Shown here piece after piece: positions 8,621 through 17,402 of a DNA stretch of 64,000 nucleotides (its first letter is position 1; each line of letters opens with the position of its first letter). Position numbers and translations under genes: made by a program. The notes under the pieces are model-generated. The model saw only the letters and a program-made list of their open reading frames with translations, made no database searches and was not told the origin of the DNA. Origin of the DNA: Oceanispirochaeta sp. M1. GTDB lineage: Bacteria > Spirochaetota > Spirochaetia > DSM-2461. Where the stretch lies: assembly GCF_003346715.1 (NCBI RefSeq), contig NZ_QQPQ01000002.1, positions 166,294 to 230,293 on the forward strand, given 5' to 3'.

Positions 8621-10978
8621 ATGACCGGTCCTGAAGTCCTGATAAAACAGCTGGAACATTTACTCAATTTCCACGGGAAGAATCTTACTCCCCGTGAATT
8701 TCTCCGGATACTGTCTCCTTTCATTTCAAAAGAGATGGACCTCAGAAGAGAAAAAACACTTCTTCAGGATAATAAAGACAAGGTCAGAAGGCTCTATTAT
8801 TTTTCTGCCGAGTATCTGACCGGCCGCCTTCTGAATCAGAATATTCTGGCCCTGGGTATCAGGGAGGAAGTAGTCCGAATGGCTGCCGATCACAATCTGG
8901 ATCTGACACAGATACTTGAAGAGGAAGCGGACCCGGGTCTTGGTAATGGTGGACTCGGACGTCTTGCCTCCTGCTTTATGGATTCACTTGTACATCTGGA
9001 TCTGCCGGCGACAGGATATGGAATATGCTATCGCTTCGGTCTCTTCAGACAGGAAATAAAAGATCACAGACAGATAGAACTTGCCGATGACTGGCAGAAC
9101 GATGACCATTGGGGAACAGAAGACCGAAATACCCGCTACACCATCCCCCTGGGGGGATCAGTTGATATCAGCTGCACAGATAGGGGAGAGCTGAAGTTCC
9201 ACCTGAAACCGGCAAGAGAATTCATAGCCATACCCGTTGATTATCCGGTAAGCTCAACAAACAGTGACCGTGTACACCCCCTCCGTCTATGGAAAGCGGA
9301 ATCTCCGGAAGGATTCCATCTGGACAGATTCAATAAGGAATTTCATTCTGAGGCATGGGCTTCAATCAATGAAGCTGCCTCCCTGACAGCTGTACTCTAC
9401 CCGGGAGATCAGGGAGAACGCGGGAAAAAACTCCGATTAAAACAGCAGTACTTTTTTGTATCCGCATCATTACAGGATATGATGGCTTCATACCGAAAGA
9501 ATCATGGAAACTCATGGAATGATTTTCCAGACACAGCAGTGATCCAGCTCAATGATACCCACCCCGTACTTGCCATCCCCGAACTGATGCGTCTGCTTCT
9601 GGATGGAGAGGGACTAACATGGGATGAAGCGTGGAATATCTGCCAGAGGATCTTTGCCTACACCAATCATACAGTTCTGGAAGAGGCTCTTGAAAAATGG
9701 CCTGTTAAATATATCAGAGATCTGTTCCCGCGGATTATGCTGATTCTTGAAGAAATTCAAAGACGTCTGGAAGAGACCCCTCATGCACCTCGGATAATCA
9801 ATAACGATACTGTACACATGGCGGCACTGGCAGCCCACGGCAGCTTTTCTATAAACGGAGTAGCTGTACTCCATTCTGATCTCTTGAAACAGACCGTCCT
9901 GAAAGACTGGTACACCCTCTACCCCGAACGCTTCAATAATAAGACAAATGGAATAACCCACAGACGATGGCTGATGCAGTGCAATCCCAGACTCAGCACA
10001 TTGATCAATGAACTCATAGGCACAGACTGGCATAAAGATCCTTCAAAATTATCCAAACTCAGGGGTTTTGATGATGATTCGGTTCTCCAGAGACTTTCAG
10101 AGATAAAAAGCGCCAATAAGGCTGATTTTACCCGATGGCTGAAAATAGAGAAGGGTCTTATTGTTCAGCCGGATTCTCTTTTTGACTTCCAGGTTAAAAG
10201 AATTCACGAATATAAAAGACAGCTTCTCAATCTTTTCACAGTACTGTCCCTCTATATAGATATAAAGGCCGGGATTCCTACAGGGAGCACTCCCCATACG
10301 TTCTTTCTGGGAGGCAAGGCGGCTCCGGGCTATGTGATGGCCAAGGAAATTATCTACTTCTGCGGACGTCTTTCTGAAACTATAAACAATGATCCCCTCT
10401 GCAGGGACAGACTTTCACTCCATTTTCTTCCGGGATACACCGTCAGTATGGCAGAAAAGATCTTTCCGGCTTCCGAGCTTTCACAGCAGATATCCACAGC
10501 CGGAAAAGAAGCCTCGGGCACAGGAAATATGAAATTCATGATGAATGGGGCTCTCACCCTGGGAACCCATGACGGTGCCAATATTGAGATATTTCGGGCG
10601 GCAGGAGAGGAGAACAACTTCCCCTTCGGCATGAAAACTGAAGAAGCCGTCAGCTGCAGAGAAACATACAACCCCGGCAGTTACCTTGAAAGGAATGAAT
10701 TTGTACAGAGAATCATAAATGCCCTGAATCAGGGTATCCTGGGAGACCCTTCAGCATTCAGAATTATTCTGGATAATCTGCTTAATCATGACCCCTATTT
10801 GGTACTGCCCGAAATTGAATCGCACAGCCGGGCTGTCCGTAATGCGGAACTTCAGTATGACGATAAAAAGATATGGAATAGAAAGAGTCTTCAGAATATA
10901 GCCGCTTCGGGAATTTTTTCATCCGATAGAACCATCGCTGAATATGCTGCTGAGATCTGGCGGCTCACACCACGCTAA
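8621..10978 (+). CDS. glgP: Glycogen/alpha-glucan phosphorylase
   Basis: 785 aa, slightly short for the 800-840 aa family but complete. It splits alpha-1,4-glucan with phosphate to glucose-1-phosphate. Visible signatures are LGNGGLGRLASCFMDSL (phosphate and glucose site loop), FQVKRIHEYKRQLLNLF, and the pyridoxal-phosphate lysine region EASGTGNMKFMMNGALTLG followed by THDGANIEI. Cytoplasmic, with no targeting signal. It follows hom after 55 bp and may be co-transcribed; functionally it belongs to the polysaccharide metabolism seen elsewhere in the window. Confidence 0.97.
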   Translation: MTGPEVLIKQLEHLLNFHGKNLTPREFLRILSPFISKEMDLRREKTLLQDNKDKVRRLYYFSAEYLTGRLLNQNILALGIREEVVRMAADHNLDLTQILEEEADPGLGNGGLGRLASCFMDSLVHLDLPATGYGICYRFGLFRQEIKDHRQIELADDWQNDDHWGTEDRNTRYTIPLGGSVDISCTDRGELKFHLKPAREFIAIPVDYPVSSTNSDRVHPLRLWKAESPEGFHLDRFNKEFHSEAWASINEAASLTAVLYPGDQGERGKKLRLKQQYFFVSASLQDMMASYRKNHGNSWNDFPDTAVIQLNDTHPVLAIPELMRLLLDGEGLTWDEAWNICQRIFAYTNHTVLEEALEKWPVKYIRDLFPRIMLILEEIQRRLEETPHAPRIINNDTVHMAALAAHGSFSINGVAVLHSDLLKQTVLKDWYTLYPERFNNKTNGITHRRWLMQCNPRLSTLINELIGTDWHKDPSKLSKLRGFDDDSVLQRLSEIKSANKADFTRWLKIEKGLIVQPDSLFDFQVKRIHEYKRQLLNLFTVLSLYIDIKAGIPTGSTPHTFFLGGKAAPGYVMAKEIIYFCGRLSETINNDPLCRDRLSLHFLPGYTVSMAEKIFPASELSQQISTAGKEASGTGNMKFMMNGALTLGTHDGANIEIFRAAGEENNFPFGMKTEEAVSCRETYNPGSYLERNEFVQRIINALNQGILGDPSAFRIILDNLLNHDPYLVLPEIESHSRAVRNAELQYDDKKIWNRKSLQNIAASGIFSSDRTIAEYAAEIWRLTPR

Positions 10979-11007
10979 AAAACTATTATTCCTGAAGATC
11001 TGCTCTC

Positions 11008-11712
11008 TTAAGAAGTGAACTGGGCGATATAGGGATCTGCAAGCTGAAACAGAATAATCAGCACTATGGCAGGTATAAAGTTTGCCGTCTTTATTTTTTT
11101 CAATTTGAGCAGGTTGATTCCGATCATCATTATCAGACAACCACCCACGGCGGAAACCGCATGAATCATGGATTCATCAACATAAGGAGCCACCCATGTT
11201 GAAAGAATAGTCAAAGCTCCCTGAACAATCAGGACAGAAACAGCCGAGAAGGCCACACCCCATCCCATAACAGCAGCCAGAAGAACAGATACAGAGCCGT
11301 CCATGACAGATTTAAGAAATATAAGAGAATAGTCCTTTTCAATACCGGCCTTGAAAGAACCGACAATTGTCATGGCACCTACACAGAAAAGAACCGTGGC
11401 ATCCAGAAAGCCAAGTGCAAACTGCCCCTCCCCCATCTTTCCCGGGAGTCTATTCTTAAGCCACTCTCCCATCTTCAGAACAAGATCTTCAAGCCCCATC
11501 CAGGTTCCCAGAAGCCCGCCGACAACGAGGGAGAAAACCATATAGAGTGCATTACAGTTTTCCTGTGCCATAGTGAAACCCAGAAGGAGTGTAAAAACTC
11601 CCAGGGCTGTAAAGACAACATTTTCATATTTATCATGGATTTTGCCTTTTAGAAGGAGGCCTATAAGAGCACCGATTAATATGGCTAGGGCGTTAACTAC
11701 TGCTGCAATCAT
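11008..11712 (-). CDS. DUF554 family inner-membrane protein
   Basis: 234 aa, highly hydrophobic, with about 6-7 membrane segments. The start MIAAVVNALAILIGALIGLLLKGK and the repeated glycine-rich helices (LVVGGLLGTWMGLEDLVLKMGEWL; LGFLDATVLFCVGAMTIVGSFKAGIEKD) are typical of DUF554 (YdfK/YqgA-like) transporters of unknown substrate. It lies alone, convergent with glgP. Confidence 0.85.
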   Translation of the reverse strand: MIAAVVNALAILIGALIGLLLKGKIHDKYENVVFTALGVFTLLLGFTMAQENCNALYMVFSLVVGGLLGTWMGLEDLVLKMGEWLKNRLPGKMGEGQFALGFLDATVLFCVGAMTIVGSFKAGIEKDYSLIFLKSVMDGSVSVLLAAVMGWGVAFSAVSVLIVQGALTILSTWVAPYVDESMIHAVSAVGGCLIMMIGINLLKLKKIKTANFIPAIVLIILFQLADPYIAQFTS

Positions 11713-11846
11713 GGAGTGATTCTACCCCGTCAAATAAAGAATGAAAAGCTAATATGAGTTCTTTCTTAAACTTAAGGCCAATTGAGCCGACAATCAAAGA
11801 GAACAGCATAAACGATTACCAGCGCACAACAGGAGGTGTACATCTC

Positions 11847-12194
11847 ATGTACAAAGATACTAGCATCAGCCCAACTCATAGCAATCCGGAAATACCGGTA
11901 AGCGAACATGCAGGAGAAAATACTGCAGATAAGATCTATTGCGCCAACTGCAAGCACTGTAAACTGATTAGATCCAGTACAGGAAACAACGATCAGTACC
12001 AATTGCGTGTACGCTGCGATGCAGGGAAATGGAGAAAAAAGCTGGGGGAAGAAAAATTCTATAAATACTTTACCGTAGCCCGCAGAAGTACTGAAGATTG
12101 TGACCTCTATGAACCCATGGGAGATACTAAAGCCTTTCTGAAAGAACTCAAGAAAACCCTGCCGATTAAAGACGAAATTTATATCCATTCATGA
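11847..12194 (+). CDS. Small cysteine-motif protein, function unknown
   Basis: 115 aa. The ATG at 11847 has a near-perfect AGGAGGTG eight bases upstream (11831-11838), so I reject the longer frame from 11754. The N-terminal 30 residues look disordered. The core carries YCANCKHCKL, then VRCDAGKW, then DCDLYEP: four or five cysteines in a C-x2-C-x2-C ... C ... C pattern that could hold zinc or an iron-sulfur cluster. I do not recognise the family. It lies between a DUF554 gene (divergent) and a small lipoprotein gene with its own promoter. Confidence 0.7.
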   Translation: MYKDTSISPTHSNPEIPVSEHAGENTADKIYCANCKHCKLIRSSTGNNDQYQLRVRCDAGKWRKKLGEEKFYKYFTVARRSTEDCDLYEPMGDTKAFLKELKKTLPIKDEIYIHS

Positions 12195-12243
12195 TATCAC
12201 AGGCCTGATTCCGAGAAACCTTTCTCTGAAAATGGCTGTGAAC

Positions 12244-12272
12244 TTGAAAATGCACTTCCTGTAGAGTATTAT
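12244..12272 (+). promoter_or_regulatory. Sigma-70-type promoter of the TPR-like lipoprotein gene
   Basis: TTGAAA (12244-12249), 17-bp spacer, TATTAT (12267-12272). The predicted transcript starts about 20 bases before the ATG at 12300, just leaving room for the GAGGG ribosome binding site. Confidence 0.6.
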
Positions 12273-12299
12273 GATCCCCATATTTTGATGAGGGATCTA

Positions 12300-12764
12300 A
12301 TGCGAAAATATACCATCTATACAATTATTCTTATTATGACGGTCTTATCTCTTTCCTGTCAGTCCGTACCTAGAGCTGTTAACCAGGGCTGGTCAGAAGA
12401 GATGTTCTTCAAACAGGCACAGCAGTCCATCGATGATGGGCAGCTCAGTACTGCCCTGTTTTATTACGAAGTATTTCTAATCCGTTTTCCGGAAAACCAT
12501 GCCAAAGTGATTGCTGCTGAATATGAGAGAGCTATTCTTCATAAGAAGCTGGGTGCCGAAGATCTGGCTATTCAGGGACTGAGGAAGGTTCTGGACAGTT
12601 ATGAAACCAGCAGTTACGTAATTCTCTACCCGCCCCGCTATAAAGTGCTGGCAGAGAAGGTTCTGGCAGGTCTGGAAGGACGTCCTGAAGAGGCTATTGA
12701 TCCGGAAAAATACCCGGCCCGCAAACCGAGCGCCGATCAGGGCAGCGGACCAGGCTCCAGATAA
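12300..12764 (+). CDS. TPR-like small lipoprotein
   Basis: 154 aa from the ATG at 12300, which has GAGGGA five bases upstream; TTG 12285 and ATG 12288 are in frame but would precede that site. The signal peptide ends in VLSLSC (lipobox). The mature part has TPR-like helices (MFFKQAQQSIDDGQLSTALFYYEVFLIRFPEN; AAEYERAILHKKLGAEDLAIQGLRKVLDSY). This resembles outer-membrane-associated TPR lipoproteins such as BamD, but it is too short to be BamD. Role unknown. Its stop lies only 10 bp from the convergent vWA gene. Confidence 0.75.
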   Translation: MRKYTIYTIILIMTVLSLSCQSVPRAVNQGWSEEMFFKQAQQSIDDGQLSTALFYYEVFLIRFPENHAKVIAAEYERAILHKKLGAEDLAIQGLRKVLDSYETSSYVILYPPRYKVLAEKVLAGLEGRPEEAIDPEKYPARKPSADQGSGPGSR

Positions 12765-12773
12765 GTACTTCAG

Positions 12774-13898
12774 TCAGTATTCTGACGGGAGCAGTATTGG
12801 ATAAATTGAAATTCCAAGATCTGCTGCCGCAGAGTATACCATCTCCTTGGTGATGCTTCCCATGGGAATCTCATGGGGAGGAGCGTCTCCGATCTGGATA
12901 ATAATCCGGTGATCTCCAGTCCATTCATAGTTGGAAATCCCACTGAATATACCTTCATAGACAGCTTCGGGGATATCTCGCCCCCCTGAAACCGTAATAC
13001 GGTTAAGCTGCCACTGCACCTGATCAAGATCTTCAAGGAAAGGTATCTCCTTAGTCAGATATGCTTCTTTATAATCCCTGTACATAACAATACCGATTCT
13101 GAAGGAATCAAATCCTTCTATATGACTTTTTACCAGAGGAACAAGCTTCTTCTGAATGAAGTTGATATCGTTTTTCATACTGACTGTAGTATCCACAACC
13201 AGTACCACATTAATAGTTCCGCCCTCTACAGAGGTGATTATCCTGCCGATTTTATCTACAGCCTCATCACCGTCTTCAGCACGGATAAATTCACCGCCAG
13301 TCATGATGGCAGCTTCTTCCATAATATCTTCAAGTTCCTTTTCCACTTCCGCCACAATAACAGGAGGAGGCAGCTCTTTTATCTTTGAGGACAGAACAAA
13401 GGGATTATCCTGATAGGCTCCAGAATAGTCAGCATAGGGCATCTCGAAGGATCTTATATTCAGCCATGTTCCCTGACGCAGTTCAAACTGCCCTTCCCTG
13501 CTCCATGAATAACCATATGTGAGATGAAGAGGAACAAAAATCTGAAAAGCCATGGCTCCCAGAATCTCGTTATATACGGGAGAAGAATCTATAAGGTAGT
13601 AATAACCGCTGTCATTGGGGAGAATCTCACCGTTAAGCATGCGGGGTTCATCTCCGTTAATCTCGTTATACTCATAAGGCCGCAGAGCAAAAGAGTCTCT
13701 CTGCTTTTCAGGGTCGGCAGTGGATTCAGTAACAAGAACAGAGTTCATCCCCTCCCGCTGCTTTATCCAGAGATGAAACCCCTCATCTTCCACCATATCG
13801 AGATATACATCTCCCGGTTCAATTAAAAGTTCCTGAGAACTCAGCGGAACGAGGATGCATGTTGTAATAAATAAAAAAATGGCTATACCTTTTCTCAT
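12774..13898 (-). CDS. Secreted von Willebrand factor A domain protein
   Basis: 374 aa with a cleavable signal peptide (residues about 1-21, ending VPLSSQE). Residues 25-190 are a beta-rich region of unknown type. From about 225 a vWA domain begins: INVVLVVDTTVSMKNDINF gives a MIDAS of the D-x-T-x-S type (Thr in place of the first Ser), FRIGIVMYRDYKEAY follows, and IIIQIGDAPPHE holds the third metal-binding acidic residue. Probably a periplasmic or surface protein that binds a partner through Mg2+. The gene is alone on the minus strand and convergent with the TPR lipoprotein. Confidence 0.8.
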   Translation of the reverse strand: MRKGIAIFLFITTCILVPLSSQELLIEPGDVYLDMVEDEGFHLWIKQREGMNSVLVTESTADPEKQRDSFALRPYEYNEINGDEPRMLNGEILPNDSGYYYLIDSSPVYNEILGAMAFQIFVPLHLTYGYSWSREGQFELRQGTWLNIRSFEMPYADYSGAYQDNPFVLSSKIKELPPPVIVAEVEKELEDIMEEAAIMTGGEFIRAEDGDEAVDKIGRIITSVEGGTINVVLVVDTTVSMKNDINFIQKKLVPLVKSHIEGFDSFRIGIVMYRDYKEAYLTKEIPFLEDLDQVQWQLNRITVSGGRDIPEAVYEGIFSGISNYEWTGDHRIIIQIGDAPPHEIPMGSITKEMVYSAAADLGISIYPILLPSEY

Positions 13899-14011
13899 GT
13901 TATATTTATCGGCCCTTTTTCGCCCTTCATGATGAGATTTTCTCAGGAGTTTTTATAGATTTTGAAGCAGGAGTTCAATTTTCAGAGTATTGACAGCAGG
14001 AGGCTCCCCAT

Positions 14012-15052
14012 ATGCTCAATATTCCATATAAAAAAGTTCTGAAACTCACTGTGCCTCTGATCTGTATTTCTCTCGCAGGCTGCTCTCTTCAATACAGTGA
14101 TGATATTCTGACTGAACCCGACCTTTCTCCTCCGAGACTTCTGGAAATCAGCCCCACAGAAAGTCCGGAAATCAGGATTCTATTTGATGAGGCTGTTTAT
14201 CCGGAAAATGAAAATATAACCCTTGATACAGGAGACATGGCCGGTCTCAGCACAGTTGAAGAAAATACAATTGTACTTCTTCCGGAAAAGGCTCTAATTC
14301 CGGGAAAGCAGTACAGGGCGGCACTGACGGTGGAAGACAGCAGCGGAAACAGCTGCCGTTTTGTTCTTCCCTTCTGGGGATGGAATCCGAATATCCCGGA
14401 TCTGTTGATAAATGAATTTAATCCTGAGGGTTCAGGGAACAATCCTGACTGTATTGAACTTTATACAACCAAATCCGGAGACACCGCCGGTATGTGTTTA
14501 TACTACGGAACAAAACAACATTATGAGTACCGCTATATCCTTCCTTCCCTCAAGCTGGAGACCGGTGAATATCTCATCATCCACTGCCGCCGGGAGTACA
14601 CTGCCGATGAAATCTCTGAAAAAGATGACAAGACTCTGTCCACAGGAAAACTTAGTTCAGATGAGGCATGGGATATCTGGCTTCCCGAAGACTCGGGACT
14701 CTCAGGGGCCAACGGGATTATCAGCATCTATAATGCTCCCGAGGGGATACTACAGGACGGAGTTATCTATTCTGAGAGAAGCTCGGATCTTGAAGATGAT
14801 ACTCTTGGGTGGACCAGCAGGACATTTGATGCTGCGGCTGATCTTTATGAAGGGGGGTTCTGGATATTCAGTTCTGAACTGATTCCTCCCGAAGAAGCCA
14901 TAGCCTCTCACTATACAACGGGAACAAGATCATTATGCAGGAGTAGTAATTCTGTAGATTCTGACAGGAAGGAAGACTGGCATACAGTCCCTACGGGCGG
15001 GAAGAGCTTCGGATCAGCCAACTCAGATGAGATATATGTAATCCCGCCCTGA
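14012..15052 (+). CDS. Lipoprotein with Ig-like and lamin-tail-like domains
   Basis: 346 aa. The signal peptide ends in ISLAGC (Cys about residue 23). Residues 40-125 look like a bacterial Ig-like domain (SPRLLEISPTESPEIRILFDEAVYPENENITL style, ending VLPFWGW). From about 130, LLINEFNPEGSGNNPDCIELYTTKSGD is the hallmark of a lamin-tail (LTD) domain, continuing to the C-terminus. AGGAGG precedes the ATG by about 10 bases. Such lipoproteins are surface or periplasmic and frequent in spirochaetes; no enzyme motif is seen. Confidence 0.75.
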   Translation: MLNIPYKKVLKLTVPLICISLAGCSLQYSDDILTEPDLSPPRLLEISPTESPEIRILFDEAVYPENENITLDTGDMAGLSTVEENTIVLLPEKALIPGKQYRAALTVEDSSGNSCRFVLPFWGWNPNIPDLLINEFNPEGSGNNPDCIELYTTKSGDTAGMCLYYGTKQHYEYRYILPSLKLETGEYLIIHCRREYTADEISEKDDKTLSTGKLSSDEAWDIWLPEDSGLSGANGIISIYNAPEGILQDGVIYSERSSDLEDDTLGWTSRTFDAAADLYEGGFWIFSSELIPPEEAIASHYTTGTRSLCRSSNSVDSDRKEDWHTVPTGGKSFGSANSDEIYVIPP

Positions 15053-15072
15053 GAACAGGACGAGAATTTGAA

Positions 15073-15393
15073 TCAGACCAGATCCTTGAACATCTCTTCG
15101 ATGGCATCCCGGGGGATTACACCGACATTCTGTTTTACAACTTCACCCTTATTAAAAACCATAAGAGTGGGAATACTCTGAATATTATATCTACCGGACG
15201 ATTCAGGGGCATCATCTACATTTGCTTTGCACACCTTGATTTTACCGGCATATTCTTCAGCAACTTCGGCGATTAGGGGACCTAGCATTTTACAAGGTAC
15301 ACACCACTCGGCCCAAAAGTCGATCAGGACGGGAACATCAGACTTCAATACTTCCTGCTCAAATGTTTCATCCGTAAGGATTACTTCTGACAT
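15073..15393 (-). CDS. trxA: Thioredoxin
   Basis: 106 aa, exactly family length, no signal peptide. The active site is WAEWCVPCKMLGP; the usual WCGPC has Val instead of Gly, a change that tends to alter redox potential but keeps both cysteines. The cis-proline loop SIPTLMVF and the buried Asp (LIDFWAEW) are present. AAGGAG lies before the ATG. Cytoplasmic disulfide reductant for enzymes such as ribonucleotide reductase. No thioredoxin reductase gene is adjacent. Confidence 0.95.
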   Translation of the reverse strand: MSEVILTDETFEQEVLKSDVPVLIDFWAEWCVPCKMLGPLIAEVAEEYAGKIKVCKANVDDAPESSGRYNIQSIPTLMVFNKGEVVKQNVGVIPRDAIEEMFKDLV

Positions 15394-15497
15394 ATAATTA
15401 TCTCCTTAATACCTGGCCTTTTCAGCTCGAAGTATTTTTAAATAGTTATGATTCCATAATATTGTATCTGAGACTTTGATTCGTATTTTGATTTTAC

Positions 15498-16256
15498 TCA
15501 GAATCTCTTCAAGTCTTTCAGTCTGAAATCACTTATTATATTTTCAACATAATTGAACGCAATTTCAACACTTTCGTCCATTAATCCGCGATCCTGGCAC
15601 TCAAGTAGTATATGTCTGAGTTCATGAAGGAAAAAAGAGGCTCTTTTGATGCATTCCTGAGCCTCACGGAAGAGTTCTGACGAATACTTACCCTTCTGCT
15701 GTAACAGAAAGAGATAACGATCCAGCTCCGGAGGTACATGATCCCCACCCACTGTGGTCATTCGCAGAAGCCGATTTTCAAGATTATAGCTGACAGTTGA
15801 GGAATGTACCTTTCGGATAAACTTGGAAAGGGTTCTCCAGTGATTCTTATCCAGCTCATTAAGAGCTCCGTAAAGTTTCTTTACTTCCACCGAAGCATCA
15901 TCATTTATTTCAATCTCAGGATAGGACTCTATCTTCCTTTCAAGTTCTTCCATTATCTGATCGGCAAAGCCTTTTTTATTGGTTGAAGCCGGTTTAGCGG
16001 CACTGACTTTCTTACGGCTTGCTTCATCTTTTCTGCCTTTGATAAGAGCCTGCAGATGTTCGATTTCATCTTTAATAAAACGGGTAAGATTAACCCGGGC
16101 ATGAAGAGCAGTTATATACCTGTCCTCAAATCCGGTTTTTTCATCAATGGGGGTCATATAACTTATAATGTAGTCATCATAGGTTTTTCGAATTCTGACA
16201 AGAGCGTCCTGAATTTCCTTGTCACTCAGCTTGTCGCTTTTTTTGCGTTTAAACAT
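15498..16256 (-). CDS. Conserved-looking protein of unknown function
   Basis: 252 aa from the ATG at 16256 (a TTG directly upstream is in frame; no good ribosome site is seen for either). Highly charged and helical. A Lys/Ser/Ala-rich linker (KVSAAKPASTNKK) at about residues 105-120 separates two helical parts. The C-terminal part has RLLRMTTVGGDHVPPELDRYLFLL and ASFFLHELRHILLECQDRG; the HELRH there resembles a metal-binding HExxH but is H-E-L-R-H in a helical context without further protease features. I do not recognise the family. It lies 104 bp upstream of trxA, same strand. Confidence 0.65.
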   Translation of the reverse strand: MFKRKKSDKLSDKEIQDALVRIRKTYDDYIISYMTPIDEKTGFEDRYITALHARVNLTRFIKDEIEHLQALIKGRKDEASRKKVSAAKPASTNKKGFADQIMEELERKIESYPEIEINDDASVEVKKLYGALNELDKNHWRTLSKFIRKVHSSTVSYNLENRLLRMTTVGGDHVPPELDRYLFLLQQKGKYSSELFREAQECIKRASFFLHELRHILLECQDRGLMDESVEIAFNYVENIISDFRLKDLKRF

Positions 16257-16465
16257 CAATTACAGTATCAGTCTTTTTACAGTTCTGGTCAATTAAGAGT
16301 CGGGATCAAAGACTACTTTAGCTGTGGGTTTCAGAGTAAAACCATTATGTTTAATATTAATAATCATACAGCTTCACAAATAAAATTATTGTAGTATTAT
16401 GAAAGAGCATAAAATAAAAAGTAGTATATTATTATATGGCTTATCATCAATACAGAAAACTACCA
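16257..16465. other. AT-rich intergenic region, no gene seen
   Basis: Between the unknown protein and the AraC regulator. Many A/T runs and short frames only; no hairpin terminator stands out. Confidence 0.5.
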
Positions 16466-17275
16466 TTATTCCTCCCGGAACTCTTTTCTGTAACGCCCTG
16501 GAGGAAGCTGATAACAGCGCTTGAAGAGTTTAGTAAAATAGTAGATGTCATCAATACCCGATTGGGCCGCCACCATTTTAACTGGTAATCCTGTGGTGCG
16601 TAGTAGAGAACTCCCCTTTTTCAAGCGCTCCCCCAATAAAAAATCACCCGGGGCTTTATGACACACAAGTTTAAACCGGTGACGGAAATAGTCATAAGAG
16701 ATCCCCCAGGCGGCACTGATCCTGTGAAAATCATATTCGGCTTCCGGTTTCCTGGTAATCTCATGGGCTTTAACCAGAATCTTTCTATCCAGAGAATTCT
16801 CCGGTTCCTCCGCCACTGAAGGTTCCTGCATTTCCAACAAAAGCCCCTCCAGCAGATGAGTCCCCCTCTTCCATTGCTCCTGATTCAAAGCTATGAGGAG
16901 AGACTCAAAGAGATGGCAATATTCCGTATCATCACTTAAGGGTATAACAGGAAGAGCATGAATCGATGGAAAAAGACCACTATCTACAAATTTCTCTGCT
17001 CTAGGCCCCGCAAATGCTACATATGAATGAGACCAGACAGTATCCGGGAGATTTCCATAACGGAAACGCGGCCCGGGGAAAGTCATCCAGGCCGCCGGGG
17101 CAGTAAGAACTTCCCGGGGATGGTCATCGATCTGTAACCAAATACGCCCTGCCTTCAGATACTGGAGAGTATAGTAGTCCATGTATGAGCGGTCACCTCT
17201 GTGGATATAATTATCCCGGGAAACCCAGTGCAGAAAGTGAAGCCCATTGAAATAGCATGTTTCCTTCTGTTTCAA
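16466..17275 (-). CDS. AraC-family regulator beside the GH2 gene
   Basis: 269 aa if read from the TTG at 17275, which has GGAGGG nine bases upstream; an in-frame ATG at 17350 would place that site inside the gene. The N-terminal cupin-like sensor contains YYTLQYLKAGRIWLQIDDHPREVLTAPAAWMTFPG. The C-terminal about 100 residues hold two helix-turn-helix units (ISAAWGISYDYFRHRFKLVCHKAPGDFLL; VKMVAAQSGIDDIYYFTKLFKRCYQLPPGRYRKEF). It follows the GH2 gene by 127 bp on the same strand and probably controls this glycan locus together with YesN/YesM. Sugar effector unknown. Confidence 0.85.
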   Translation of the reverse strand: MKQKETCYFNGLHFLHWVSRDNYIHRGDRSYMDYYTLQYLKAGRIWLQIDDHPREVLTAPAAWMTFPGPRFRYGNLPDTVWSHSYVAFAGPRAEKFVDSGLFPSIHALPVIPLSDDTEYCHLFESLLIALNQEQWKRGTHLLEGLLLEMQEPSVAEEPENSLDRKILVKAHEITRKPEAEYDFHRISAAWGISYDYFRHRFKLVCHKAPGDFLLGERLKKGSSLLRTTGLPVKMVAAQSGIDDIYYFTKLFKRCYQLPPGRYRKEFREE

Positions 17276-17402
17276 AATAATAACCCCTCCAGGAATAAGA
17301 CAGTAAATCGTCATCAGAATGATCAGCCTCCATATGATCGAAGGGATCATCTCTTAAACAGTGAAATCCCTTCGAAAATTAAATATGCTGTCAGAGTTCT
17401 GA

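Noticed and set aside
15520..15640. HELRH in the unknown protein at 15.5-16.3 kb as a metalloprotease site
   Set aside because: The pattern fits HExxH, but there is no further zinc ligand or protease context that I can see, so I do not call a peptidase.
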